In this document: in pieces, positions 35,304 through 48,918 of the stretch
Numbering within the stretch: position 1 is the first letter of the stretch
How the letters are laid out: the number at the start of each line of letters is the position of its first letter
Origin: Pseudoscleropodium purum
Lineage: Eukaryota > Streptophyta > Bryopsida > Hypnales > Brachytheciaceae
Direction: 5' to 3'
Assembly: GCA_963969395.1 (NCBI GenBank)
Contig: OZ017802.1
Coordinates: 1,862,501 to 1,926,500 of the forward strand
DNA length: 64,000 nt
Translations under genes and position numbers: made by a program
The notes under the pieces: model-generated
Told to the model about the DNA's origin: nothing
Databases searched by the model: none
Seen by the model: the letters and a program-made list of their open reading frames with translations, nothing else

Positions 35304-36224
35304 CCTTTTAAAGGGCAATTGTCCATTGAACAAACAATTGAAAATTTGTATAGGTTCCTATGAAGTCAATTTTGGTAAAATGTTTATGAAATTTTGACAT
35401 AGGATGTGGACATATACCCCCTTAGTAGGAATGTATATTTTTTCCAATTAGGTGCTTGAATTGAGAGTTATTTTGCATAAAAAAATTTGCAACCCCGACA
35501 ATTTTGGCATCTTTGGGGCATCTTTTGCAAAAACATTCATCAATGATTAAAATTTGGCATTTATATAACTAATAAAATATGGTGTAGAATTTTCTATAAA
35601 AAGATTAGTTTCCAAACCACATTCTAAGAAGAGTCAATCTTTTCTAGCTATATTTTGGTGACTTCAAGAAAAAATATTTTCTTCTAACCTCAAGCCCGAT
35701 TATCTTGCAATATGTGAAGTCAAATTTCTTGAACTTTTTCCCGCATATTCCAAAGGATTTTCTCTAATTTTTTTACCATTCATATTTTAAATAAAAATTT
35801 CATCATAGCACAAAAAATCATAAAAAAACGATTAGTGTATTGCCAATGCACTTAACCACTTACCAAAATTGATTTAGAGTAAGTTAAACTCCATATTTGC
35901 TACTAAAATTTTTCATGAGTGAATTTTATATCATACAATAGTACCTATGAATGATCAAAATCTCTATTTTTGTATAGAGCAGAAAATTTATTCCAAGAGG
36001 GATTGAAGTCTACTAACTTTAGTTTGCACAAATAAAAAAATCCTTTTTTTCTCACTTCAAACATTATAATCTTTCAATCCACATGGTCAAATGAGTTGAA
36101 ATTTTTTTCCACACATTGCCTAACTTATTTGATACACTTTTGTATGGTTCAAATTTTTTTTTTTTAAATTTAATTTTTAATTTTGGACATTTTGTCTTCC
36201 AAAATGCCCTCTGGCCTTTATGGA
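35304..36224 (+). mobile_element. TTAA-flanked element, family D copy 2
   Basis: A 921-bp element between TTAA at 35300-35303 and 36225-36228. The left end is CCTTTTAAAGGGCA and the right end, read inward, TCCATAAAGGCCAGA: a weak inverted match sharing TAAAGG. Interior similarity to 9903-10477 includes AGGATGTGGACATATACCC and the ATCTTTCAATCCACATGG block. An older member of the group. Confidence 0.55.
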
Positions 36225-36228
36225 TTAA

Positions 36229-39200
36229 TAACAAATTTACTATTGAATACTTCAAAATCCCCATTAAAACAATCTTGTGAACATCCCAATCAATATGAAT
36301 GTGTTTAACACATATGGCTTCAAAAATTGAAGTTAATTGCAATATAAACTCTATCTTCATGTTGTACAATTTCTAGTTTGTTAAACCCACTTGTCTAAGG
36401 TAAACTTTCCAATTCATGCAATGTGACAATTTTTGCTACTTGTGGTCAATGTCTTACATTAAAATTTAATTTTTTTACATAAACACTACTAGTATCATGC
36501 CACAATTTTAGTCAACCACCCTCCATTGTAGATTTTCTTAACTATGCCCATTTTATCATCCACATAAAGTTATATATCCACGTTTGTACTCATCGTTCTA
36601 TAAAAAAATTTGCACCCCCCCTATAAATGCTCATTTTGTCACCTAAGACTCACTATTTTTTTTTCATTTGTTATCGTCTTGAAACTTGTATTTTACAATA
36701 CAAAAAGCCCTAAAAAAAGTGTAAAAACAAAATAGGAACGTCACAAGTCATTAAAGTATTTGGTCCTAAATATTGTATTTTTCCTAAAACTAAACCCAAA
36801 TCCCACATGTAAATAGGTTAGAAACCTAAAAGTTGTACATATTGTAATTATTAAAGTAGAATTGGCTAAATTGGCTAAATCTACCTTGCATGTGACAAAA
36901 TATGGTTAAATTGGTTCAAAAGAATCTATGAGAGATTCCTAAGTCAATCCCTTAGAGAGGTTTCAGTTTCCCCATTTTATTGATGAAATAGTAAAAACTC
37001 CAATTATTATCTAGTAGCTGAAGAAAATTCAAGATAGACCAAAGGGGAGCATCTATGATATAAAAACTATGGTTATAGGTGGATATTACGCTAGGAGTTC
37101 AACATCAAAGTCAACTCACCAAGATCCCCTTTCCTATGAGAGATTCCCTCTTCATTGGAAGTTAAAAGAGATAACGGGATTTGATACTACTTTTTGAATA
37201 TAAACAATAAAAATATGAGGTTGCACATCTTTGTGAGATTCCATGAGAGGCCCTATAAAAGATTCCAAGATTTTTTGGTAGTCAAAAGATATTCTTTCAA
37301 AAGTCAACCGCCAAAATTCACAATGGAAAATTCATGAAAATTACTTGGGTGTGATAAAATCTCACTAAAAATTAGATTAGCTTTTTTATACTGATAACAC
37401 GCTCTAACAAATTTCAAGACATTTTGATAGCTAAAAGACCCAAATTGATAAGATTCTCCCAAGACTAACAAATTTGAAGATTATGATGGAATTAACTAGT
37501 GTACTAGGAGTATATGGAGTTGAAACAGGGAATAAATTATGTCTTTTCTTACTCCATTACACCTGTTTAAAAACCTAGGATAGTTACTTTCCATAAAAAG
37601 TCAACCTCTAAAAGTTAGTTTTTAAATTTTTTTGGATTTTAAGTTGATGCTAACTTTCAATGAGTTCTTAGCGTAAGAAAAAGGAGTGGGATTTTTTTGA
37701 GTCTTAAAATGTTCTTTTGAAGTCACTAATATAATCTATTTGTAATTTGAAGTCTTTCTCTAAAAGTTAAAATTTAGAATTAGCGTAGAAAGTCAAAACT
37801 TACAAATTAGGATGAAAATCTTAAATGATAAGATTATTTAGGAATAGAGGGGAGGATGAGGGCCCTTAGAAATAAATATAAGGGCATTTCTTCTCCTCTC
37901 AATTCATCCCCTTTAAGCCATTTTTTAGCTTTGTTACACTAATGCCACATTTAACTACTTTTGGACTACTAAAAGTCTTGAACTAATAATGGTCATCAAA
38001 AGAACAAAATGATCATCATGAGATAATTCAAAACATCAAGAGATCTATACAAACACTTAGAGATCTCCCAATTTTATCATCATAAGATCTCATGATATTT
38101 TGTTTAGAAGTCATTGAATAGTCCAAAATAGTTAAATATGGCATACTATTGGATCCATTTATTTGGATATTGGCCATTTTGGGCTAGGATTGACGAAATG
38201 GTATGTCCAAGGGAAATTTACGTCAAAAAATTGGATGTCCAAACGTAGTGAACACAACATCCAAAAAGCCATAGGAAGGTGGATGGGGTGGACAGTGGGC
38301 AAACACTCAATTGTTCGCTACATACACGCCATTCGATCAAGCAGATGCGGTTTGATTGTCGAATGGAGATCATTTGATTTGGTGGACGATGTGGTGGACA
38401 CTCTTATGTGGACACTAACAAACGACTTGGTTGATGGTGTTGCAATGGACATTGATGGTAACAATGGATGGGGCGGACGACAAGCATCAATTGATGGAAT
38501 TTTTTTCTAAATATCACTATATGTTGCAAAGATTGGAAGATCTTCACCGCATCCACTTACTTCTTGATTCTCCAACTTCAAAAGAGCCCAACTCCATGAA
38601 TTTGGTTTAGAGCACATATACAAAGACAAAGCAACAAAGAGAGACCTTTGGAAGGCAAAGTGATACCAAATCAACACCCATATTTTCAATGTGACAATTA
38701 CAATGGCAATTTCAAAATTGGATAATGTTCTATTCCTCACACACAAAAGAGTGAAGCACCTATTATCATTCAATGTCCATCACTCAAAGAGACAACAACC
38801 ATTCACATAGTCATTGACATTTGGATAAGAGGATGGATTTCTTGGAAAGTCATGAACACACACTAAAGCCCAACAAATCTGTAATAGCCACTCCGTTTGT
38901 AGGCATTTTGAGCCACTACAACATTGCTAAGCCACTCATGACAATCACATTCTATCATGATTGATATTTACAAACCATATGTCAACACACTCAAAAAGGA
39001 GCACAATTATGGATGGATACATGCCAATAATCCAAACAAAACATACTTACATAGAAAAATTCCTAGTGCATGTTACAATTACATACCATTCATTGGTGCA
39101 TGCTAGAATCAAGAAGAGAAGCTACAAACAAGTTCCCTATGTGTTGAAAAAATTCAAGAGCTGTGAGACTAGATTTCTTTAAGGCTCAAAATTGGTGCCA

Positions 39201-39479
39201 AAATTGTTGGAAGACACACATCCACTAAGTGCCTCCCAACACAAAAAGAGCATACAAGAAAAAACAACTAGGGCACATTACATGTTGACACCCACCCCCT
39301 ATCAATTGAAAAATTTTAGTCACTCGCTGCTTTGTAGGGCACAACCCTACTATTATTAAACTTGCTCAAAGCTCCTACTAGTATGCAATCCTACCAATGC
39401 AACCTTAGCTCTCAACTCAATGTCCGTCTTATACGTCATTCTCTAGTACAAATAAAATTGCAAGAACTCCAACCTAAGT
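36229..39479. other. AT-rich region without supportable genes
   Basis: About 3.2 kb. A plus-strand frame at 38163-38510 is open for 115 codons but is built of repeated GTGGACGATG-like phrases (similar to the TGGATGGACG phrases at 40.1-40.5 kb), so it is not credible as a gene. Confidence 0.4.
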
Positions 39480-40040
39480 CACAAACCCTAAATGCAGGGC
39501 AAACTAAAAAAATGAACCTTTCTTTGCTCTAAATTTAGTCCACTGCAAAATCTCATATCACTGCAACAAAAACCTTCCCTTGAACTGGCTAAAGCTTCAC
39601 CTTCACGACCAACAGATCTAAAATCCTTCAAACTGTAGTCATTGAAAGTAGTTGATTGGTGACACTGAGGCCCTTGCCAACGGAAAGAATTAGCATTTCT
39701 TTGCAATTACTACAACAATTCATCAAGCACCTTTGCTTTTTTCATTTCAAAGCTCGACAACTCCTTGATGTTCGCAAGTTGCAACTGTGATTTGCTAAGA
39801 AGTGCCATGTTCCTAAATTTTTCACAATACTAACTGTTCATGAAACTACCAAAGTAGTCAATTGCAGTTTGACACTCCTTGTGATTGGTGAGACTACTGA
39901 AAAAGTGGGAAGAAGCATTCATGTTGAGTCTTGTCTTTTGCAATAGTGGCCCACTTTCATACAATACTCTCATAGTTTACATCACTATACATGAAATCAA
40001 ACCCCCTTTGTAACTGTCCATTGATCCCCATCATTTCGCA
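39480..40040 (-). pseudogene. Second decayed copy of the 18.2-19.4 kb coding sequence
   Basis: Nearly parallel to 18230-18680 (GGCAAACTAAAAAAATGAA, CATCACTATACATGAAATC, TGTAACTGTCCATTGATCCC). It also holds about 120 bp missing from the other copy, which reads on the minus strand as RNMALLSKSQLQLANIKELS and FEMKKAKVLDELL, a plausible coiled-coil end. Broken by stops and shifts. Confidence 0.55.
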
Positions 40041-40059
40041 TGGCGGACCTACATGGATA

Positions 40060-40640
40060 ATTTGAAGCCTCAAATGAAAAATGAAGCTTACTTGAAATAC
40101 AGAATTTGCATCCATCCATCTGTTGGCCGTCTGCCCATTTGCATTGCCATCTACTTGGCAAACGGATGAACTATTGCGTGGACAATTGGATGGATGCCCT
40201 TTTGAAGGAGCTAAAAACTTCATTTGCCATTTGCAACCTCATTTTTTGAAATTTGGAGGCATGTAATATGCCATTGAAAGTTTTAGAAATACCTTTTCAA
40301 TGGTATATTACATACCCTAAAATTTAACAAATTGAGGTCACAAATGACAAAAGAAGGAGCTACAACTGCATAGTGGGCATTGGACCAATTGACTGCCCAA
40401 CCATCCGCCCCTTTTCCTAGCCGTCTACTTGGTGGACAAGCAGATGATTGGGCAGACGAATGGATGGACGCACTCATGGAGGAGTAGAAAACTTCATTTG
40501 CAAATTGGAACCTTAATTTTTGGAATTTGAGGCATGTAATATACCATTGAAAAGGTCTTGGAAATGCCTTTTCAATGATATATTACACGCCTCCAATTGT
40601 AAATTGCAAATGACAAATGAAGCACACTACGAGTGCATAT
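40060..40640. repeat. Two tandem hairpin units (period about 273 bp)
   Basis: Each unit has GGCATGTAATATRCCATTGAAA paired with a downstream CCTTTTCAATGRTATATTACA, giving hairpins at about 40205-40365 and 40490-40640. TGGATGGAYG and GCAGACG-type phrases occur between them. CCATTGA occurs at 40271 and 40544. A third, partial unit may begin near 40610. Confidence 0.7.
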
Positions 40641-41250
40641 TAGACATCCATCCTATTGTTTGCTTGGCTGTCCCTCATTTATTAAAATACTAGATTTTGG
40701 AAAGTATGGATTCACTTTGTAAGCTTTTACTTAATGTACACATATTCCATGTAGTGTTCATGTATGAATATTTAATTCATGTAAATTTCTACGCATTCGA
40801 AATTGCAAATTCTATATCCTAAACCCTTACCCTAATCCTAAATGTTAATGCTAGATTTTACATTGCTTATAATGTTTTTAAGAACATTGATGCAATGTGT
40901 AGAATATGTTTGACCTTTAATTTCTTTTAGATGTGATTATTAGAAAGTAATATACATGGAGATCTCAATGACCTATTTTTTCATGTTTTGAATGTGATTT
41001 TGGTTTTTCTTCATCAATTATTTTGTTACAATTGTACAAATGTAGAACATGCAATTATAATCTAAAGTGAAGATAACAATTGAATATCAATGAAGAAAAT
41101 TAAATATAATAAGAAAAATTGCAAGACAAGAAACATAGAATAAGATGAATACTCAAATTACAAATTTAAAAAAAAAGTTATCAGATTCATATTGATTACA
41201 AAACAAAATTGAATAAAAAATCATAAAATTTGAATTTGAACATCAATCTC
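40641..41250. other. No gene seen
   Basis: AT-rich sequence with no supportable features. Confidence 0.35.
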
Positions 41251-41415
41251 AAACAAGTATCCTCAAGTTGATGATATAGATTACTATGACAACTATGTGC
41301 CTTTGGATTCACATTTGCGAACATACGTATAGACAATACATATGACTACTCCACTACGGCACAAAATCTTAAACCATTTGTAAATCCATTAAATGACAAA
41401 CCCTTTATCATAGAG

Positions 41416-42169
41416 ATGGCTGACAACTATGGTAGTTTATGGCAATTCAAGCATCATATTTCAACATGGAGTTTGGATGCAAATAGATGGAGTGACTTTG
41501 TATATTTTAGGTATAGGATAGAAGGTCAAAACAAATATCTACCTTGGAATACAAACAAGGAAATGATGTTTATAGATCACCACCAACATCACTATGTTGT
41601 CATTATCTTCCACAAAGTAGATGAAAATGGATGGGAGGGAAAGCACTATCACTCAATCGTTATCAATGTTCACTCTACTCATGGAAAGTTTGACCTTGTG
41701 AATCTAATGACTTTTCTTGAGGGATCACAAATGGAATCCCTCCATGAGTCATTTGAAGAATCTAGATATGTTTTGTAGAGAGACACCATAGCTAGAGGAA
41801 ATTCAACAAATTACAACTTTAGCTCATCTTTCAAGCACTATATAGAAAAGTCAGAGCACATTTAGATCTAGTGCTTAGTCTATGTCGTAAGATCACTCAA
41901 GATCAATGGATATTATCAAATGTGCAGCTATCATTTGCTACTATTAGAGAAGAAAGTTGGGCTAACAAATCAAGTCAAATTAGGTCAAAGTCTCAAAAAC
42001 GAGACTTCACTAATTCAGAAAGAGTTGAATCAAGTAGAAAGCAAAAGAAGAGTCTTTGGGGTGTTGGAAGTTCCGGGTCCGTACTAATGCAAATTGTGGC
42101 AGCCCCCTCTACCAAACCACCTAAAGATACCAAAAGCATGCAATACATCAACGGAACTTCTAGATAGAT
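41416..42169 (+). pseudogene. Open coding remnants, family unknown
   Basis: A 120-codon frame (41416-41778) reads MADNYGSLWQFKHH... with a His-rich DHHQHHYVVIIFHKVD stretch, followed after a stop and frame change by 41871-42167 (Ser/Lys-rich). Both lie on the same strand as, and just before, the decayed GQHS gene, so they may be the 5' part of the same element. I do not recognise the protein. Confidence 0.4.
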
Positions 42170-42551
42170 TACAAGCAGTGCTTTCTATTTTATCCCTCAA
42201 GGACTAAGGAGACACAATGTCTCCTCTTTAAATTTTCAATGGCAAATTCCTGGTAGGGTGAAACAAATCTCATTATTTTGTAATCTAGAGACTTGTAGAG
42301 TAACAAGTTGACATACTTGTTGCATTCTATGATTTTCAAAATTTCAATGTAGGAAGTATTTAAAATTTATTTAGGACATAATTTATGTAGTTTAATAGAA
42401 AAAAGAGCAAACATAATTTGTTTACAATGAAAGAAATAGTAGGGATGGAAAAAAACATTTCATAGAACATTTCTAGTCTTTATTTTGTACAAACAAACTA
42501 GGTCTAGAGAAAAAAATTCAAATTTTTATTTTTAGCAATTTAAAAAAAAAA

Positions 42552-43730
42552 AAGTTGGGGCAATTCATTGAAAACCTCCATTGTGAAAACGTTGTCAAGC
42601 CTTGAGGGGTTAACGAAGTCATAGCTAGTGTAGATATTAAAGCTTGAAAAATTGCAAAAGACTAGTACATCATTTATACAATCCAAGACAATATCGAGGA
42701 GAATAGTAAAGATTTTTTCATCAAGCTTGTCGACATAAGACAATGCCAAAAAATGTTCCTTATACCAATTACTACAAATCTTGAGTTGCTTAAAAAGAAG
42801 TCGGAGTCTTAGAATGAAATAAAAATGACCGTTTTATGATTATCAATGGTCAACATAGCATCATCGCCTCCAAGAAGCTCCAAAAAGAAGGTTATTGTGA
42901 AGATTGTCAAGTTGAACTTCAAAGGTGGGATGCATACGTAGTATAGACAGAGGACACAAATAAACTTTGAAACATCTCGAAGTACTACAATGTGACAAAT
43001 CATCTCAACTATGCCCAAGTACATGAGAAAATCAAATTGTGAGTTGTTGAAACATTTGGATCGCTTGTAAGTGTCCCACCAATGAGAGTAGTGAGCCAAT
43101 TGTTTGAAAAAACAAGTGTATCTACAATGTCAATATTTATAAGGTATGAAAATCCTATCACCTTTATCCTCAAATCAAAGATAAGAGGAAAATCATTATT
43201 CGGGTTTAAATTGAATTTATTATTGTTCTATAACTAATGCTACTCAATTCCTACTTATAAATAATTTTTTCAATGGTCAAAGATGCTTATTATCAAACCA
43301 ACAATGAGTTCTTCAAAAATAGATTTTTCAGTTTATATTCTAATAACTAGGAATGTGCTTACAAAACTTCACTGATGTTGTCATCAACCATTATCAAAAC
43401 CTGAATCCAAATAAAAACGACACAACAATAAAACTGGTCTCAAATTTGAAAAACAAAATTCAAATCATCACATTGCTAGATGACTTTTTTAAGCATTGGA
43501 AGACCTTCTTAATAAAGTAGTTAGAAGGAGAATTCATCAATCTGGTTGCTCCTAACCATTTCAAGAAGTCAAGAATTATAAGAGGGTTCTTGTCAAATGG
43601 GGACTAAGCAAAATGGAGGTGGAAGAAAGTAGTTCTTCAAGACTTGATAGTATTCAAACCGTCTCTCGATTTCACTAACAACAGAGGAGATGTAATTGAT
43701 AAGAATTGGAGGTCCTAGAAAAGCAACACT
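42552..43730 (+). pseudogene. Decayed 'GQHS' ParB-N-like gene
   Basis: One plus-strand frame keeps protein-like order through several stops. It has LGQFIENLHCENVV near 42556; RFMIINGQHSIIASKKLQKE at about 42828-42887; then LQRWDAYVV, stop, TEDTNKL, stop, NISKYYNVTNH to about 43005; and, in other frames, QDLIVFKPSLDFTNNRGD near 43640-43695. The GQHS motif followed by a Trp-rich strand and YYN..NH matches a ParB-N-like family that I recall as hypothetical proteins in mosses and other seed-free plants. The stops at TAG and TGA look like simple decay of TGG and CGA. Not functional. Confidence 0.5.
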
Positions 43731-46700
43731 TCTCATGACTAAGTTGGAATTTATTACTGATGGATCCAAAGCCTAATTACTTCAAGAAGCGACTACAAAA
43801 TGATGCGTGGACAAAATGTATTAGTGATCTCCGGTAGGAATTTTGGAAGGTGTTTTACTTGTATGAGAGGTTCTTGAAGTTGAAGTATCAACTTCCAAAA
43901 CCAAAAAGAGGAGTGCAAATTCATGGCATTGATATTGTTGCAAAGACATTGGTATTAAAACACACATTATGAATACCATGAATACAATATAAACTTGGCT
44001 TTCTTGGATATATGAGAGGATCCAAGATCGGTACCAACGAAGACGGAAACCAACGTCAACCCTATCTTTAATCTTTCACCTTCTTCTCAAAAAATTAGAG
44101 TTGAGAATAACAGAGCCTCACATTTGGCTCTTCATTCTAAGCAACAAAGACAACATAAGTGTTGCATTTGCCTCTATAGCACTTAAGTTAACAAAATATG
44201 ATTGCATGAAGTGAAGATATATTCCATCAAAAGCAAAAATGCTTAACAATGTCACTAACTGTGGCATTGCCCCCAATGTGCCGCTACTCTTTTTATTCAA
44301 GAAGGAGAGCAAATTTGCATTGACAGTTCATGATTACATAAAGGTTGAGTATCAAGTGTTGCAAAGTACTTCTGTGTATTATGGAGATCCAAGCAAGAAC
44401 ACCAAATCAAAGTAGAGAATTAGTCCTAAAAAGCTCAAAATGGAGTTCTACCTTGACATTCTTGAAGCTTTTGCTATACTAGAAGAAAACGTCCTTCGGC
44501 TTTACACTAGTGCAAAATTTATGCTTGCTACTAAGGTAAAAATTTACATCCAAAGACCTCTCTATCCTTGACTTGACAATAATGGTCAATGTAATTGAAT
44601 CGCTTAGAGAGATTCCAAAAATGTGACTAAATAAGTCAATGATTGCCCAATCTATTTTTAGGTCAAAGATATCTTGATATCGCTTTTTTTTAACTTCTCT
44701 ACTTTTCAAGTATATGTCTAATCAAATGGAATTGTTGTTTTCTCATTTAAATATTTGGAGCATTTTTTTGTGGCTTCCTTGACAAAGACAAAACAAAGGG
44801 CTATTCTAGAATTATAGATTTAGTAGATAAGCTAGTAGAATTTGCCATATTCATTGCCATATATTCTTTTGCTCAAGCAAGGTCCTGTAATTGTGGATTT
44901 GAATTCGCTTTCTTCTCCACCCATGGCTTTGGACTCACTTGTTGAAGTCTCCAAGCCAAGACATGAGGAGCAAGAGTTTGTTGGCCCTCATGTAACGCCT
45001 AACCTTGGAGTCTCAAGCATAGATCAATTTGGAATAAACACATTCTAGATTCATTCTTGGATGACAACTTCTATTGTGCCCATTGTATTATGAATCACTC
45101 ATGTTGCGGAGGACATTGATACTAACCATGAGTTTGAACAACAACACAATGAAGTCTAGTAGGCCCACAATGAGGTAGAAAGGGAAGCTTTGCTAGATGT
45201 GTATGTTTTGGAATCTATTGCAGTAGATGATCTTGAAGTACTAAAAGATAGTCACTTCTTAGAGCAATACATGAGGAAGAAGAAAGCTCTTTTTGTAAAA
45301 GTTGTTGTCCTCAACAATGTCTCTAATGACAACCTTGTTCATTCTTTAGACAATGACAAAAGTCTAATGATGAAAATCTATCAAACATAAAACTTGTCTT
45401 CAAACCTCAAATCCCAAATCTTTGGAACTTCAACCACCAGTGAAATATGATATAGACTATTGATTGATGGAACACGAGCAAGGAAGGTGGAAAGAAGACT
45501 AGAGAAGGAAGTGAAGGATAAACAATTAGCTAAGGCTTATATAAGCAATTAGGCAACAAATGCCAAGATCTCTAAAGTCAAAGAGGCATCCAATCAAAAA
45601 ATCACCAAGGTCTAGATACAATCCAAGAAGAAAATCACAAATTTGCAACTTCAAAATTCAAATGGCCCAAATTGCTCAATTGTTGGAATCTCAATCTGGC
45701 TAATCTCAAGGCAGTTCTCTATCAACTCCTATCGCTCCTCTTCAACAACCGTCTTTGTGTGCAATTGGCCAATCTATCATGAGTGAAGTACAAAAAATGG
45801 TAGGTAGACTTCCAAAGCCTTGGCTCAAGGACACTAGCAATGCAATTTTTATTGCCCACGATGACTTGGTAATATCAACTTGTGCAAATCAATTGAAGAG
45901 GCTTGCCTTTCTGGACCATGCAAAATTTGGAGTTGTCAACTCAAATATTGTAGGCTTTTTAATGACACCAAATCTCATGTAAAATGAAAAGCACTATTGT
46001 TGAGTTGAAGATAACTCTAATATCCAAACAAGACATCTACAAGAATCTATAACAAGGGATGCACAAGCTTGCGCGGTGTCTGTAGAAGATGACCAACAAT
46101 TACAAATGACCTTTTTGCTTGAGGAAAAGAGGATTGACTATGAGTTGTCTAAGGAGGACATCACTAGGGGAAGAGCCTAATGTTGAGAGTGTAGTTGAAG
46201 GGACTAAGTTGGATACCAATAATAACTAATAACTACTTTTGCCCATGTGAAAGATGGTATAAATGGAACCCTTGTGCCACAAATGATTTTATAGAGTATA
46301 ACTAGCCAATTATACAAGGAGCATTTGATAATTCAACATCTTATATCCAAACTTATGGATCTTTTCATGAGGAATATCTTATACATGCACACTGATTGAA
46401 TATGTTTTGGGGCAACTATTTTCTATAATTTCCTAGGAATGGTATGTGAAATCCATGGCATTACCATTAATATCAACATGTTTGATAAGTTACAACCATA
46501 ATTTCATATCTTGATAAAGCTCTAGTATTGGAATGCTCCATGTCATCAAGTATTTGAGGTTATGGCTATGACTCATTTCCTATAGGAAACTCACCCTTGC
46601 TTCATTAATGAATTATAATTAAGCCATTACTATCCTATGACAAAATGGCTAGAAGGTCAATACACCAACAACCCGAAGTTGCTTGAGCATGGAGACAATG

Positions 46701-46800
46701 TCAAGAAAATAGTAGACAAAGCACATTTAAAGTAGATTTGTCAATAAGATCAAGACAAGAACACAAGTGATGCAAGTTTCATTGACTAGGACATCAATAG
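43731..46800 (+). pseudogene. Long degenerate coding-like region
   Basis: Short protein-like runs continue on the plus strand, including FYLYERFLKLKYQLP near 43850-43895; VDLNSLSSPPMALDSL at about 44900; LESIAVDDLEVLKDSHFLEQ at about 45210; and KMVGRLPKPWLKDTSN at about 45797. All are separated by stops and frame changes. They may be the 3' part of the same mobile or multi-copy gene as 42552. No catalytic domain can be named. Confidence 0.35.
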
Positions 46801-48620
46801 GCTAAGTCGGGGACTATGTAGTCCAAAATTTGAATTTAGAAAAGACTATTTTTTTTAGGATAATTAGATACAATTATCACTTAAATTTATAATTAAAAAA
46901 TTAATACCTTATAATTGGTTTAGAAAATCTACAAGGGGCTATGGATTTTACCTTAGAGATAAAAATAAAATAAATAAATAGAACAAATACAAAAGAAAGA
47001 CACATTATCCTTGAAAAAGGATTGTGACTTTCTTGAGGTATGCCTATATAAAGGCCAAATTTTTTTGGTTTTAATGGTGTCTGGTACATGATCCAATTTT
47101 TTAATATTTATGTATTTTATGTGTTTACTACTCTCTTGTTTTTCATATTTGTGCATCTTTGGAAAATTTAGGAAGTGTTATAGTTGTATTTGTACAATTG
47201 CTTGCGTGAAGGAAGTGTGAAGAATAGTAAATAGAAAATTGGAGATTGTGAAAACTTCAAAATTTGTGAGTGTTTTGTCTATACTTGGAGTTTTTGGCAT
47301 TGAATATTTGGAATTAGGTTTTGTGATTATTTTTTTGTATATTGGCAAGTTCTTATTGCCAATTTAGGACACATCTTTTTACAATTATTTCAGGAGTTTA
47401 AAATTGATTATGTGAAAAGAAGCGATTGTTGATTGTAGAGAGATTAAATGTTAGTGATTGTGGCCGAGGGTTGTTAAAAAAATTTGGAGTCTATATTTGA
47501 TCATCCTTCCAAAATTGTAATATGTCAAAATTTGTGAGAGATTAAAAAGTTTGGAGCACCAATCATTGGATAAAATTGACAAATAAGTTTTCTTAGTCAA
47601 ACAAAATGTTAGAAAAAGAACCAAAGTTGTTTAAAAAACTATAATGCTAGTTTCAAAATGAAGTGTTCAAGCATGCCAGATCATCTAGGGGTAAAATGTT
47701 TTTGCAATTGGAGGCATTCTTTGAATCGACAAAGTTCTGATTTGGAACAAGCTCAAGAATCTAATGATGAGAAAATTGAGTGTGTATGGTAGCTTGTTGG
47801 ACCAAATACAAATTGATGAATCTGGAAATTGATGAAGTTAGTACAATCATGGAATGAGGTTGTGGTTGAAAGTTTTCCTCTTAGTCTACCAAAACTAAAA
47901 CTTCAAATGGAGAATTGATCACCTAGTCATGTGCGGTGGTGTTTAAAATTCCAATGTAAGCTTAAGCTTACTAATCTATATTATTTATACATTACTTTGT
48001 TTTAGATGTTTGGTCTTTAAATGCTATGATTTACTTGCAAGTGTGCATATAGTACCAAATTTTCATGCCTATGCATGGTTGTTAAGCTCCATGACTAATC
48101 AATCTATTGCTAGAGGTAATTCTATTTTATTGACTATTTGGTTGCTAATTGGATTGTAATTTAGGTACTAAAGATTAGCAAGGTTGATAGGGTATTGTAG
48201 ATGGAAAAAATCTACCAAAGCAACAAGACCATAACAACTATCCTAATAGAAGATCCTTTCAAAATGAAGGTCAAATGAGACTATTGTTAAAGTGACTAAG
48301 GTTACATTAAGGTCAAATAGACTTAAAATAGATAATTTAAATTGTAAAAGGTATCATTTTGTAATGGTATCAAACAAAAATTATTTGCTACCTACTAATG
48401 CAATTGAACAATTTTGAACAATTGCTAGAATCTTACACAAAATCCAATCATTGGATTTGAAAACAAATTATTAAGATACCCACATAAAAATCCAATCACT
48501 AGATTTACAAATCACAATACACACAAGAGTGTAGTCAATGCTTTTTAAGGACAAATTATGTTACATATTATATAAAGAAGTTCATGATATATCCATTAGC
48601 CAGACCACTTGACACTATAT
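46801..48620. other. No gene seen
   Basis: AT-rich sequence. Two overlapping minus-strand frames at 46901-47156 are lysine/isoleucine-rich and not credible. Confidence 0.35.
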
Positions 48621-48625
48621 AAAAC

Positions 48626-48918
48626 ATTAGAGGATTTTCTGGAGTCGGAGAGGGCCATTTCAAGCAATTGGCCCCTGTAGTTCCCTTCGCAATGAAGGGA
48701 ATGCCACTCTGTTAAAAAAAATTTGAAAAAAGAAAAACAAAAAAAATTGAAATTTCTTAAAATGAAAAACAAGGTTGAAATTTTTTATTTTTTTGGAAAA
48801 TGACGTGGCAGTTGCACTGCCACATTAGGTAGTGAGCTTCAACAAATTTTGGCCAATTCCTAGGATCCAAGAACAATTGGGAACTTGCAAGCCCTCCCAA
48901 ACCCCAAAAAATCCTCTA
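48626..48918. mobile_element. MITE with CATTAGAGGATTTT termini
   Basis: A 293-bp element whose ends, CATTAGAGGATTTTCTGG and (inward) CATTAGAGGATTTTTTGG, continue as an imperfect inverted repeat of about 45 bp. Inside are two perfect small hairpins: TTCCCTTC/GAAGGGAA near 48680 and GTGGCAG/CTGCCAC at 48806-48824. No target duplication is obvious. Confidence 0.6.

Noticed and set aside
38163..38510. A 115-codon plus-strand frame.
   Set aside because: It is composed of repeated TGGACGATG-like phrases with no recognisable protein content.
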